Source: Sesamum alatum (lineage: Eukaryota; Streptophyta; Magnoliopsida; Lamiales; Pedaliaceae). From it: 64,000 nt of DNA. The position numbers and the translations under genes are program-made. The number at the start of each line of letters is the position of its first letter. The first letter of the stretch is position 1. This document shows, piece after piece, positions 35,314-46,621 of the stretch. The stretch is from NCBI GenBank assembly GCA_034509735.1, contig JACGWO010000013.1, positions 9,444,136-9,508,135 on the forward strand, in the 5' to 3' direction. The notes beneath the pieces are model-generated. The model had not been told where the DNA came from, did not search any database, and saw nothing but the letters and a program-made list of their open reading frames with translations.

Positions 35314-36744
35314 CTACTTACAGCCCACTGGCTTAACACCTTTCGGTGGATCTACAAGTCTCCAAACTTGGTTCTCGCTCATGGAGTCCATTTCGGTCTT
35401 CATGGCCTCAAGCCATTTCCCGAAGTCGATGTCAGACATCGCTTCCCCGTATGTCTTAGGATCGTTATCCAGAAGATCGATCGCACCTAGAAACCCATAT
35501 CTCACTGGAGGTCTGGATTCTCCAGTGGACCTACGGAGGACGGGAACGTCAGTGGTGACTGTGGGCGCTGACTGTATCGGAGCCGGCGGTTCAGGGGCCG
35601 GGACTGGCCTTTCTTGAGGTTGTCCTTCATGCCTAGCATGTTGGACTTCTCTAGGTTGGTCAGCCCTCCGTGCGTTAATCCTGAATCCTCTTGGTGAGGT
35701 TTCCGCGGCTATTTCTGATGGCTGAGTTCCATCACTTGATTCCTCAAGGATCAGCTCATCAGGTTGGATATCCTCCGGGAAGCCTTGCTCCAAGAATACT
35801 GCATTCCTTGAAACAAATACCTTTTGTTCCAAAGGGTCATAAAAGTAATAACCCGCAGTTTCTCTAGGGTATCCAATGAACCTGCATAGGCTAGACCTGG
35901 ATTCTAGCTTATCTCCCACTAACCTCTTGACGTATGCGGGGCTACCCCATACTTTCAAGTAGTTGTAGGACGCAGGCTTGCCGTGCCATATCTCATATGG
36001 CGTTTGGGTCAATGCACTGGTAGGCGCCAAATTCAACAACTTGGCTGCCGTTTCTAATGCATAACCCCAAAACGATAAGGGCAATTTGGTAAAACTCATC
36101 ATGGACCGAACCATGTCTAACAGGGTTCGGTTCCTCCTTTCAGAGACGCCATTTAACTGTGGTGTTCCGGGAGGTGTCCATTCCGATATTATACCATTTT
36201 CTTTTAGATAATCTAGGAATTCGGCACTAAGGTATTCACCGCCTCGGTCTGACCGTAGGACTTTAATTTTGCAGTTGGTCTGGTTCTCCACTTCAAGTCT
36301 GAATTCTTTAAACCTCTCAAGAGCTTCAGACTTGTACCTCATTAGGTAAACATAACCATACCGTGAATGATCATCGGTGAAGGTTATGAAGTAGGAGAAC
36401 CCACCTCGAGCCTGCGTCCTTAGTGGTCCACATACGTCTGTATGGACCAAGTCCAACAGACCCCTGGCAAGCCTGCTTTGACCTACAAAGGGCTTCTTGG
36501 TCATTTTCCCTCTTAGACAAGATTCACAAGTTGGTAGATCGCTCAAGTCCCCAACCTCTAGGTTCTTTGAGTCTACCAACCTTTTCATCCTATCTTGGGA
36601 TATGTGACCTAGCCTAGCGTGCCACAGACGTGCGTTCCCGTTATTATCTAATTTCCGTTTGTGTTGAGCGTTAAGAACGAAATTTGTTTGTTGCAAGATA
36701 TAGAGCCCGTTGTGCAAATGTACCAAGTAGATGAGCAATTCCAC
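35314..36744 (-). CDS. Integrase and RT start of copia C
   Basis: 476 codons. Pre-integrase HARLGHISQDRMKRL and CESCLRGKM; the catalytic core with D (HTDVCGPL), D (VLRSDRGGEYLS) and E (NGVSERRNRT); LPLSFWGYALETAAKLLN; the C-terminal CRFIGYPRETAGYYFYDP; then a proline-rich linker and the first RT block DPKTYGEAMSD. It ends at a TAG replacing the Trp codon of WVYKRKL. It overlaps the gag-protease frame by ~74 bases, which homology to copia A shows to be a one-base indel near HLLGT, not a designed overlap. Confidence 0.88.
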   Translation of the reverse strand: MELLIYLVHLHNGLYILQQTNFVLNAQHKRKLDNNGNARLWHARLGHISQDRMKRLVDSKNLEVGDLSDLPTCESCLRGKMTKKPFVGQSRLARGLLDLVHTDVCGPLRTQARGGFSYFITFTDDHSRYGYVYLMRYKSEALERFKEFRLEVENQTNCKIKVLRSDRGGEYLSAEFLDYLKENGIISEWTPPGTPQLNGVSERRNRTLLDMVRSMMSFTKLPLSFWGYALETAAKLLNLAPTSALTQTPYEIWHGKPASYNYLKVWGSPAYVKRLVGDKLESRSSLCRFIGYPRETAGYYFYDPLEQKVFVSRNAVFLEQGFPEDIQPDELILEESSDGTQPSEIAAETSPRGFRINARRADQPREVQHARHEGQPQERPVPAPEPPAPIQSAPTVTTDVPVLRRSTGESRPPVRYGFLGAIDLLDNDPKTYGEAMSDIDFGKWLEAMKTEMDSMSENQVWRLVDPPKGVKPVGCK

Positions 36745-37939
36745 ACCTCATCAAATAAAAGCAATTTTTATTGATTCTGAACTCATAACCACTATTGTCC
36801 AACAATGGAATGGAAATGATGTTCTTAATCATACTAGGTACAAAATAAACCTGCTCTAATTCTATGCTAATGGTATCACTAATCACTAAAGTGGCGGATC
36901 CTACTGCTTCTGCCGAGATGGCCTTGCCATTTCCAAGCTTCAGGATCATGTCCCCGCTACTTAGTTTTCTGCTTCTTTTCAGCACCTGCAAATCATTGCA
37001 AATGTGAGCTCCACAGCCGGTATCCAATACCCAAGAGGCAGAATTAGTGACCATATTAACCTCAATCACATATATACCTTGGTTTGAGAAGAGTTTGGGG
37101 CACTCTCTCTTCCAATGCCCTTTCTCACGGCAGTTGATACATATGTCATATGCCTTTGACTGTTGCTTGGAGACAACCTTTCCCTTTCCTTTGCCTTTCC
37201 CCTCTTTGGCAATGGGAACACTCTGAGTGTTCGTAGCTGCTATGACGGCTTTTCCCTTCCCCTTCTTCTTTTTCCAACGTCCGGCACCCTTGCCTTTCGT
37301 CTTGGAAGTTGAAGCACCTCCAAACAATACTGAAGGCGTGGATTTCTTAGTCGTTGCCTCATATTGGACCAACATATTGATCAACTCATGAATGCCCTTC
37401 TCAAGTGTATTCATGTTATAGTTGACAATAAATTGGTCGAAGGAGGGTGGGAGTGACTGAAGGATCACATCTATGTACGTTTCGTTATCAAGACCTGCCT
37501 TTAGGTCCTCGAGCTTTTCCACTAGGGTAAGCATTTTAACCCCATGCTCTTGTACAGAGGATCCTTCTGTCATTTTAGTTCCAAAGAACGCCTTGGTCGC
37601 GACATACCTAGTATGCCGGTCCGGGACTGCATAGCAATTTTTAAGGCGAGCCATAATGGAAGGGACATCGTCTAGCTTTTCATATTGCTTCTGAATCTCA
37701 TTGGTCATCGAAGCAAGTATGACGCTACGGACCTTCCGGTTATCCTTATGCCAAGTCTCGAACGTCTCACGTTCTTCTGGCGTGGATCCTTCCGGTAAGG
37801 TCCTAGGGAGAGGCTCGTCCATGACGTAGCCTTGGTTCTCGTAATCTAGGACTATCCTGAGATTGCGCAACCAGTCATTGTAATTTGTTCCATTGAATTT
37901 GTTTGTCTCAAGAATGGTTGATAGTGGGTTCTTAGACAT
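36671..37939 (-). CDS. Gag and protease of copia C
   Basis: The start at 37939 (MSKNPLSTILETNKFNG) is chosen because copia A and B begin there, though the frame is open further upstream to 38029. Gag domain YNDWLRNLRIVLDYENQGYV; basic tail rich in GKGKG; zinc knuckle CINCREKGHWKREC; protease WVLDTGCGAHICND with FVPSMIKNIISIPLL. It runs without a stop through protease and goes out of frame only at the HLLGT indel. The least damaged gag in the window. Confidence 0.9.
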   Translation of the reverse strand: MSKNPLSTILETNKFNGTNYNDWLRNLRIVLDYENQGYVMDEPLPRTLPEGSTPEERETFETWHKDNRKVRSVILASMTNEIQKQYEKLDDVPSIMARLKNCYAVPDRHTRYVATKAFFGTKMTEGSSVQEHGVKMLTLVEKLEDLKAGLDNETYIDVILQSLPPSFDQFIVNYNMNTLEKGIHELINMLVQYEATTKKSTPSVLFGGASTSKTKGKGAGRWKKKKGKGKAVIAATNTQSVPIAKEGKGKGKGKVVSKQQSKAYDICINCREKGHWKRECPKLFSNQGIYVIEVNMVTNSASWVLDTGCGAHICNDLQVLKRSRKLSSGDMILKLGNGKAISAEAVGSATLVISDTISIELEQVYFVPSMIKNIISIPLLDNSGYEFRINKNCFYLMRCGIAHLLGTFAQRALYLATNKFRS

Positions 37940-40174
37940 TTTAAATCTACATTTAGAAAACAACGCGCGATCAGCAGAAAATAAAGACGGTGGTTTGATG
38001 AAATAATTAAATGCTTGGTCTTTAGTCATTTAATCCTCCTACTATTTATACGAAAACACGGTACTCTCAAAACGTGATTTTCGGGAAATCCTTTCCTAGT
38101 GGGCTTGGGATCCACAGCGATTTTTCCCATACCCCGCTTTTACGATTCGCATGGAAAAGATCCTGTGGGAGGTATTCCATACCATTCTCGTTCCACGAGA
38201 TTTCCAAGATTATTGCCTCACCCTTTCGCATGATCCCGAGGACTCCAAGCGAATCATGCTAATTGGGCGTTAGACCCGACCCAATCGACCGAGCCACAGA
38301 CCCACTGGTACCCCCACGACTCGTGAGACAGGTAACAGCAGCCCATTTTTTCGTTCATGACACAGTGCAGCTTCTTTTAAGTACAATAACGTGCCACGAC
38401 TCGTGAGACCACGTTATTGACCTAAAACAGCTTCCTCACTGTGCCATGGATTGGAAGGCATGGACAAACTCCTAGAGTTCATGTCCATTTTATCTAGGGT
38501 CTAATATTTCAACATTGGTCCAACCAATGTGAGAGTAGTGAATGACCGAGATCTCATAATATATCCATACATTCATCCATAATGCATAAATAAAATCCAT
38601 CCATAGCAGTTATATGATAAATAAAAGCCCTTCATCCATCATAATAACCACATGCAAAATTAAAGCCTAGCACGCCCCTGTTGGATGATCACGAGCCCAA
38701 ATCCTATGCGACCCACTGAGCCCGCAGTGGATCTATGGTCAATCTAGGGTTGGTCCTATACTATTACAATAATAGTAACCCAATCATCACGCTGATGGGC
38801 CTTGGTCTCTTTTTCTCTTTCTTCACTTCATGGAAAACGCCAAGGGACCTCCGGTCTGGGCTCTCCATGTGGTCCTTCCTTCTACTCCACCAATTACAAA
38901 AAATGGAAACCTCACTCCTAGTCTACTCTCATTACATTATAAAAAAATAGAAAACCCCAGCGAAAACCCGGGGGGAGTACATAAGGAGGGAGGTAGAATG
39001 CTTATTATTCCAAGGCAACTAGAAAGAGAGAAGGAGAAAGCAGTTAAAGAGGCACACAGGCCCAACAGAAAATTAAACCATACATCCGGTTTTAGGGCTC
39101 GTGATCATCCATTTCCATTCAACACACATAATCACATGATCCAATCACATAATTACAATATATCAATAATTCATGATTTCCAATCATAATAATCCAAAAC
39201 AGAAATAAATGATCATGTGCGCAACGTGTGAAAAATAAAAACACAAATATTGGTAATAATATTTTTCTCGTTTTAGGAAGACCTTTCCTCATTATTTTAA
39301 GTAAAATAACCCCGGGATTCCAAATCCAATTTATTTTACTCCTAAAATAATGTCTTTAGGAATTTAGGCAAAATTGAACCCAAAAACGAATTTTCAGAAT
39401 TAATTCAAAATTAAAACTGAAAAAGTAAATAAAAAATAAAATAATACTAGGGTTTCAAAAAACCCTAGCTGCAGCAGCCGCCGGCCGTGCGCGCAGGCCC
39501 CTTGCTTGCGTGCGCGCGCGCCTGGCCGGCAGCGCGCTGCGCGGGCCTGGTGTTCCGGCAGGCCGTCGCGCGCGCAGGCTCCTCTGCCTCGCGCGCGCCG
39601 GCCTGCTGGTCGCCAGCCGCGTGACTGCGCTGTGCGCAGTGCGCGCGCGCAGACGCGCACTGGGCACGCCCGCCGGGCGCGCGCGCGCAGACGCCTCCGT
39701 CTGCGTGCGCGCGCGCCTGGCAGCGCGCCTGGTGCCGTCCGCGCGCGGGCTGTCCGCCCGACAGCCTTGCCCGCGCGCGCGCGCATGAGCGCGCCTACCG
39801 GCCGCGCGCGCGCGCAGACACCCTCGTCTGACCGCGCGCGCGGCTTGAGGCGCCCCCTTGCGCGCGCGCCCAGCGCGCAGCCATCCTGGCTGCGCGCTGC
39901 CCCTGCGCGACCGGCTGGGCGGGCGCGCGCAGGCTACCCTTGCCTGCGCGCGTCTGCCCTGCCGGCAGCGCTCGGCTGCGCGCGGCCAGCCTTCCCGGCT
40001 GGCCGGCTGTGGCGTTTCTCGTTTTCAGTTCAATTTTTCCCCCCCGTTTCCCAAGAAAAAACAGAAAAATACCAACATTTCAGAATTTCATACGAATTAA
40101 AAGCAATAAACAACATGCTTTAATAATCAAGAAAATCAAGATTCAATTAAACCCTAGGCCTATACACCGAACCG
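37940..40174 (-). other. Leader of copia C
   Basis: About 2.2 kb untranslated region between primer site and gag. The gag-proximal part is related to the leaders of copia A and B ('actgagcccgcagt' near 38716). The primer-proximal part is dominated by the GC hairpin array at 39481-40020. No real gene; the alanine/arginine-rich open frames at 39400-40123 are composition artefacts. Confidence 0.8.
39481..40020 (-). other. GC-rich hairpin array in copia C leader
   Basis: About 540 bases of GCGC-rich sequence with short perfect hairpins: 39688-39703 (6-bp stem, loop CCTC), 39815-39830 (5 bp, loop ACCCTC), 39873-39897 (11 bp, loop TCC), 39924-39952 (11 bp, loop TACCCTT), 39984-40004 (8 bp, loop TTCCC) and an imperfect one around 39569-39596 (loop TCCTCT). 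All loops are pyrimidine-rich on the plus strand, hence GGA/GAGG-like in the element's RNA. A packaging, dimerisation or translation-control role is conjecture. Confidence 0.75.
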
Positions 40175-40187
40175 GGCTCTGATACCA
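40175..40187 (-). other. Primer binding site of copia C
   Basis: The minus strand reads TGGTATCAGAGCC, one base after the 5' LTR end. Confidence 0.9.
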
Positions 40188-40188
40188 C

Positions 40189-42167
40189 TGAAAGGAATTG
40201 TGGATCGTCCCGGGAAAAAGCGCGAATGCGGAAGCGCGGTATAATTAAAAATTAAAACGGAATTTAAACATGCTTTGAAATTAAAACACGTTTCAAAGGG
40301 TGTGCCTTTGAAATTTCCCGGGTGTTCGGTGTATCTCATGAATAAATCACGTATAACATATCATGGAGGCCATAGGGTTGAAAATAAAAGAGGACGAAAA
40401 TCTAAAACGAGACCTACCCGTTGTCGTTTTCGTCTTCAACGGCTACACGCGTTGTTCCCCGTTTTGCACCAAGATCTCGTTCTTGAGACCCTCCAAATCG
40501 TGACACACGATCCACCCACGTATCTTGCACGTCGTGCTAGCAACGAACAAGTGTATAATATTTGGAGTGGATGAATCAATAACACATTATGAATTAATGG
40601 TATTGATTCATCAAAGTTTTAATGTTCCAAGAACAAGAGAACTAAGAGAAAAAATAATTTTCTTGGAGTGTGTGAGAGAGAGAGGGCGGACGAGATAGAG
40701 GAAGAGAGAGCCGAGTGTGTGTGTGTTGTGTGTGTGTTGGAGATTCATCATCCTTCAACTTGTAGGATGCTAGGGGTTTTATATAGAAGAGGAGTCTAAT
40801 CCTCTTTAAACTCCTCTTTCAAGAAACTCTATTTTTGACTAGGATTTTGACCTAGTCAAAGTAGTGTTTTTGACCTAGTCAAAAACAATCCTAGCCATCC
40901 ATCTCTCCCATTCATCTCACCGTTGATTTAATTTAATTTAATGGAATATTTAAAACCTATTTAAATATTTCCAAGAGGCTAAAATAAATATAAATATTAT
41001 TTAAGCCCATTAAATAAATCCCTTTGATAAATCTAATTTATCAATTTAATTCCTTATATCTAAGGAATTATTTCTCCAAGAAAAATAAAGGACCCGATTA
41101 AATCCAATTTAATCATTCCTTCACTCCAATATTTAATTCCTAATTAAATATCTAAATGTGTGTGGATAGTGTGTGACTCTTTAGGTTCACCTTTCAGCTA
41201 GACTTGGTCGGATTCCTAGAATCCTTCCGTTACCATGGGTGACCATCTAGCAACGGTCCATGGCACTAGAGACTAGGTGAAATATTCAGGGATGAACATT
41301 TAGGCTCTAACAGTACACTTGTCCTTCTGTCTTCGGTCTCATCACTTAGAGTCTAGGGCACGGAAAATGCAGGTACCATTTTGGACCTAAGTGTCGGTCT
41401 GTCCTCAACTAACGCCGCAAGGGAATCCTTCCCTTCTGTTCAGTCACTGTGGCCACAGTTTTAGGGACAAGACCTAGAGTATACATGAGACTCAACTGCC
41501 AAAACCTATTGACAGGAGACAGATCCTTTCTTGGAAACTACTGTCACTTTGCACACCAGAACTGCACTAGACATGGCTTATGACTACCAAAGAGAATTCT
41601 GGCAATTTCTCACCATATCTAAGATACAGCCCTGATGTACAGGTAAACTCAGCAATTCCTCAAGTCAAAGGACTTGACCTGTACCGTTGGAACCGGGAAT
41701 ACACGTCATACCTTGCTGACCATACTCAAGGTCCTCCGTAAGACGGTTCCCGCGAGTCACCTCAGTCAGCTGCGTCCTAGCATGCTGACCCACTAACACT
41801 GCTTAGACGACCCTCGTCACCCGTCGATGAAACACGACAGCAGGTGCTTAGTGCAAGTCTCAAATGGAATCCCGGTACCCATTTTCGGGGTTCCTTGACT
41901 TGGAGATTTCCGGACTGATTCGGGAAGACTGATTCCATGGACCTACCTCCAAGCGTAGTCCCAGTCCCCGAAATTGATTCTCAGTCCGTGGGCTTGTGTT
42001 TGCGTAGTGAACAGATATGGAAAACAAATATAAGTGAACACAAACAAAGTGATGCCAAATGAAATTCACTTCTTTATTCATTAATGATTTATCAAACACC
42101 TGAAATTGTCTAGACATAGGTTACATATTCCTGCCAAATTGGCTTACATGGTCACCTATTCTAAACA
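40189..42167 (-). mobile_element. 5' LTR of copia C
   Basis: 1,979 bases, complete, F2 group. In element sense TGTTTAGAATAGGTGACC...AATTCCTTTCA. Nearly identical to 33401-35030 where they overlap, apart from small indels. The conserved block lies at about 41228-41281. Confidence 0.93.
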
Positions 42168-42172
42168 AGATT

Positions 42173-42647
42173 AGGGTTTGATAAGAGGAAAGTGAGGTTT
42201 TTCCAAACATATAAACATATATATATATATATATATGTTTTTTTTCTTTTTTTTATGTATATTTATATTATTTTTTTTAATAAAAATAGATAAAATAAAG
42301 AGAATGCAGATTTTTCCCCTTTTTTAGGCGTGATCACGCCTAAACACCTCCTCAAGTCTGTACGTCAGGTTGAAATCGCCGAGTTCGTCGTTTGCTTCAG
42401 ACAGAAGAGACAGTGGGATAGGGCGTGATCACGCCTTATCTCACTGTGAAGTCTGTCGGACCAATGAACACGGTGTTGCTTCTGACATCAAATGGGCATG
42501 ACCACGCCTTATATGAAGGTCAAATCTTCGGAGGTGAGAAGGAAAAAGATCCGAACTAAAAAGTTCAAAACTAAAGCATATAAAACGCCGGGTTGCCTCC
42601 CGACAAGCGCAATTGTTTAACGTCATCATGCTCGACGGAAGAGCTCA
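42173..42647 (-). other. Athila pol-env spacer with palindromes
   Basis: Non-coding. A TA microsatellite and T-rich runs (42217-42260) are followed by two exact GGCGTGATCACGCC cores (42327-42340, 42422-42435) and one decayed copy (about 42495-42509), each trailed by 'caagtctg'- or 'gaagtctg'-like sequence. The same module is in the LTRs. Confidence 0.7.
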
Positions 42648-44032
42648 TTATCCTTGCTGGGACTGCGGGGGTGACGCCAACGCAATATCCACGGGGTTAC
42701 CTAAGTCATCACCTCGGAGGAATGGTTTCAAACGATGGCCATTTACCTTGAAGATTTTTCCCGTATCCAAACTTTGAATTTCCACTGCACCATAAGGAAA
42801 AATATTAGATACCTCAAAAGGACCAATCCAACGTGAACGCAGCTTACCTGGCATTAGTTTCAGCCGAGAGTTGTAAAGGAGGACCTTTTGACCTACGTGA
42901 AAGTGTTTTCGTAGGATTTCATTATCATGAAATGCCTTTGTCTTCTCCTTATAAATCCGCGTATTTTCATACGCGTCCAAACGTAGTTCCCTCTAGCTCT
43001 TGCAACTGAAGCTTACGCTCCATCCCAGCCTTGCTCATATCCAAATTACATTTTTGCGCTGCCCAATATGCTATGTGTTCGATCTCTACGGGTAAGTGAC
43101 ATGCCTTTCCAAACACCAATTGATAGGGGGACATCCCTATGGGGGTTTTATACGCCGTCCTATATGCCCATAAAGCATCATCCAAGCGTAAGCTCCAATC
43201 CTTCCTTTCGGGACTCACTGTTTTCTCCAAAATGGACTTCACTTCCCGATTTGACACTTCTGCTTGGCCATTCGTCTGTGGGTGATAGGCGGTTGCCACA
43301 CGATGGTGAACGCCATACTTCTTGAACAAGGCTCCCACTGCTCGATTACAGAAATGACTCCCTTGATCACTAATCATCGCTCGTGGGATACCAAACCTGT
43401 TAAAAATATGGGTTTTGACAAAACCTATGACAGTAGTAGAATCATCAGTCCGGGTGGCCTTTGCTTCCACCCATTTCGAAACATAATCAACAGCCAAAAA
43501 GTATGTACGAAAACCCACAAGATGATGGAAATGGACCCATAAAATCAATACCCCAAACATCAAATATTTCAACAATCAGAATTGGAGTTTGGGGCATCTC
43601 ATTCCTATGAGACACCGTCCCCGAACGTTGGCACCTATCACACCGTTTACAGAAGTCATAAGCATCTTTGAACAAGGAATTCCAATATAACCCACAATCC
43701 AATACTTTCCTAGTCGTGCGTTTAGGACCGAAGTGACCTCCGCATGCAAAATTATGACAGAAACTTAAGACAGAGTGATGCTCATCATTAGGTACACAAC
43801 GCCTTATCATTTGATCCGAAAAAAAACGCCATAGATAAGGGTCATCCCATACATAATATTTTCCCTCACTCTTGACTTTATCTATCTGAGCACGACTAAG
43901 ATCAGGGGGTAATGCACGAGCAACTAAATAGTTGACAATGATAGAGTACCAAGGGACCATACCTTGCACCTTGAATAAATTGCCCGTCAGGAAAAGAGTC
44001 GGAGATGGGTAAGTCATCCTCCTTCTTACCAA
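42648..44032 (-). pseudogene. Integrase of the Athila element (frameshifted)
   Basis: 43487-44032 holds the zinc-binding H2C2 part (FCHNFACGGHFGPKRTTRKV, CKRCDRCQRSG) and the first catalytic Asp ([12 protein letters not shown]). 42967-43575 continues with [11 protein letters not shown], the second Asp ([10 protein letters not shown]), and [17 protein letters not shown] with the Glu. 42648-42980 gives the C-terminal domain ([27 protein letters not shown]). No chromodomain, as expected for Athila. Frame changes lie at 43487-43575 and about 42970. Confidence 0.88.
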
Positions 44033-44069
44033 TCGACTTAGGTGGTCGGCAACCGAGTTTTCCGAGCCT

Positions 44070-45515
44070 TTACGGTCTTTTATGGTCCACGTCGAATTCT
44101 TGAAGCAACAAGATCCACCGGATCAATCGAGGTTTAGATTCCTTCTTGGATAGTAAGTATTTGAGCGCTGCATGGTCAGAAAACACCACGATTTTAGAAC
44201 CAAGTAAATAAGACCGGAATTTATCTAGTGCAAAAATAATAGCTAAAAGCTCTTTTTCTGTCGTGGAGTAGTTGCACTGTGCTGCGTCTAAAGCCTTTGA
44301 GGCATAGTAAATCACATGATGCCTTTGTCCAAACTGCTGTCCTAAAACAGCGCCCACTGCATAATTGCTGGCATCGCACATGACTTCAAATGGTAGGTTC
44401 CAGTCCGGTGGTTGAATGATGGGAGTGCTTGTTAAAGCTCTTTTCAACTCGTCAAATGCCTCTTGGCAGTCTTGACCAAAGTCGAATTGTGCATCTTTTT
44501 GCAGCAGCCGAGATAGAGGTCGGGTGATCTTTGCAAAGTCTTTTATAAATCTTCGATAGAAACCTGCATGTCCAAGAAACGAACGAACTTCCCTAATGCA
44601 AGTAGGGTAAGGTAAGTTCATAATCAAGTAGATTTTTGCTTTATCTACCTCAATGCCTCTTGATGATATTACATGTCCTAGAACAATGCCTTGGTCTACC
44701 ATAAAGTGACACTTTTCAAAATTAAGAACCAAGTTAGTTTCTATGCACCTCCGAAGGACCTTTGCAAGGTGACCCAAACATTCATCAAATGAACCACCAT
44801 ACACAGTAAAGTCATCCATGAATACTTCAATGCATTTCTCAATGTATTCCGAAAAGATACTCATCATACACCTTTGGAACGTACCTGGGGCATTGCACAA
44901 CCCGAAAGGCATTCGTCTAAATGCGAAGGTACCGAAGGGACATGTAAAGGTTGTCTTTTCTTGATCCTCTTGAGCTATGGCAATCTGATAATATCCTGAA
45001 AACCCATCAAGAAAACAAAAGTAAGATTTTCCCGCAAGCCGTTCTAACATTTGATCCATGAAGGATAGCGGAAAGTGATCCTTGCGTGTTGCTAGATTTA
45101 GCCTCCTAAAGTCTATACACATACGCCAACCATTTTCCACTCCCATCGACACCAACTCGTCATTTTGATTTTTTACCACCGTCATACCTGTTTTCTTTGG
45201 TACCACATGCACCGGACTCACCCAAGCACTATCGGAGATAGGAAATATTATACCTGCATCCAAAAGCTTTAGGATTTCTTTCATTACCGCTTCTTTTAGT
45301 GTTGGATTGAGTCTCCTCTGTGGCTGCCTTGATGGTTTATTATTGTCTTCCAAGTGGATTCGGTGCATGCACATTACCGGGCTTATACCCCTGATGTCGG
45401 CTAACGTCCATCCAATCGCGGTTCGATGTTCTCGGAGAAGCGGAACCAACCTCTCTTCTGTTCTTCCGGCAATTGATTGGATATGAATGGCAGGCAAGGT
45501 TTCTCCCGTCTCCAA
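44070..45515 (-). CDS. Reverse transcriptase-RNase H of the Athila element
   Basis: 481 codons open throughout. [73 protein letters not shown] and the catalytic [10 protein letters not shown] (FMDD). Then the connection [16 protein letters not shown] and the RNase H start [39 protein letters not shown] and [11 protein letters not shown]. The best preserved gene of this element. Upstream, 45340-45690 reads the linker from protease in another frame. Confidence 0.92.
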   Translation of the reverse strand: METGETLPAIHIQSIAGRTEERLVPLLREHRTAIGWTLADIRGISPVMCMHRIHLEDNNKPSRQPQRRLNPTLKEAVMKEILKLLDAGIIFPISDSAWVSPVHVVPKKTGMTVVKNQNDELVSMGVENGWRMCIDFRRLNLATRKDHFPLSFMDQMLERLAGKSYFCFLDGFSGYYQIAIAQEDQEKTTFTCPFGTFAFRRMPFGLCNAPGTFQRCMMSIFSEYIEKCIEVFMDDFTVYGGSFDECLGHLAKVLRRCIETNLVLNFEKCHFMVDQGIVLGHVISSRGIEVDKAKIYLIMNLPYPTCIREVRSFLGHAGFYRRFIKDFAKITRPLSRLLQKDAQFDFGQDCQEAFDELKRALTSTPIIQPPDWNLPFEVMCDASNYAVGAVLGQQFGQRHHVIYYASKALDAAQCNYSTTEKELLAIIFALDKFRSYLLGSKIVVFSDHAALKYLLSKKESKPRLIRWILLLQEFDVDHKRP

Positions 45516-45635
45516 AGTAGATGTACTTCAAGTGTTTTGGCAAGGGTTTCAACTCTAGCTTGGGTGCCTGCAAAACAGAAGGAAGTAACTTAGTGTGCGT
45601 GGAAGAAATGCTTGATTCATTAGAGGATGAAGGAT

Positions 45636-46371
45636 TCAATACTTCACTAAGTGACTCAACAAAGTCATCATCATCTTCACCTTCATCCAATTCATGATTA
45701 AGTCAAGTTCAGTACCAACATTCTCTTCATCAAACACATCATGTACCACTGAATCGATCATATCAACATGACAGAGCGCATGCAGCTCGTTGGGGTATTT
45801 CATAGCCTCAAAGATATTAAATTTTACAATTTCCCCATCAAATTCGACAGATAAAGTGCCATTATCTACATCAATCTTTGTTTTTGCAGTTTTCATGAAC
45901 GGTCGCCCCAACAAGATAGATGCAGAGTTATTTAGCCCCTCGGCCCCCATTTTCAAGATGTAAAAATCTACCGAAAATAGTAAATCATTCACTTTTACTA
46001 ACACATCCTCAACAATACCAATGGGACGCACATAGGAACGATCAGCTAACTGAATTATCACATTCATTTCTTGCAGAGTGCTCAAGTTTAAAGCTTGGTA
46101 AAGAGAATACGGCATGACATTAATGGATGCTCCTAAGTCGAGCCATAGCACGCTCGATTTGTCTACTACCAATCGTGCAAGGGAGTGTGAACATACCTGG
46201 ATCCTTGCATTTTTCCGGTAACTTACGATTGATAACATCTGAGACATTCTTACCGAAAATCACCCTCTCCTTGACTTTCAACTTCCTCTTGTTAGTGCAC
46301 AGTTCCTTCAAAAATTTGGCATACTTCGGGATCTGTTTGATTGCATCCAACAGTGGTATGTTGATCTCCAC
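45636..46371 (-). pseudogene. Aspartic protease of the Athila element (frameshifted)
   Basis: 46120-46371 reads the domain start MEINIPLLDAIKQIPKYAKF and KLPEKCKDPGMFTLPCTIG. 45636-46247 then reads the active site LWLDLGASINVMPYSLY (DLGAS, the Athila form of the D-T/S-G motif) and ASILLGRPFMKTAKTKIDV. The two frames change over around 46200. An acidic tail follows before RT. Confidence 0.85.
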
Positions 46372-46621
46372 CTTTTTGAAGGTGTCCAGAATTGTTTCTC
46401 ATGCTCATCTTCCTTTGACTTGGACGACCTGTAGGGAAAGGAAGAGGACAAGGATTAGATGACGAGGGTGTGGTTAAATCAGATTTTACCTGCTGGCTTT
46501 CTCCTCCGGTGTCTTCATTCGTCTCCTCATCTCTTTTAGCTTTCTTTGATACTGGTTCAATTGGTTGAAGCTCTTTACCACTCCGAAGTGTTATTGCACT
46601 AACATTCGCCTTTGGATTTGT

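Larger units (their letters stand above)
33401..42167 (-). mobile_element. Copia C, Ty1/copia element nested in the Athila element
   Basis: Flanked by AGATT at 33396-33400 and 42168-42172. 5' LTR 40189-42167, primer site 40175-40187, long GC-rich leader, gag-protease 36671-37939, integrase-RT 35314-36744, short RT stump, then a truncated 3' LTR 33401-35030. One deletion removed the second half of RT, RNase H, the polypurine tract and the first ~350 bases of the 3' LTR. Otherwise the LTRs are almost identical and the frames long, so it is the youngest element here, as its deepest nesting also requires. Confidence 0.93.

Noticed and set aside
36671..36744. Programmed -1 frameshift overlap between gag-protease and integrase in copia C
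   Set aside because: Copia A reads through this point in one frame, so the overlap is a one-base indel; no slippery site with downstream structure is apparent.
39400..40123. Alanine/arginine-rich reading frames (up to 205 codons) on both strands as genes
   Set aside because: All strands and frames are open because the segment is GC-rich and lacks A/T-rich stop codons; it is an untranslated leader.
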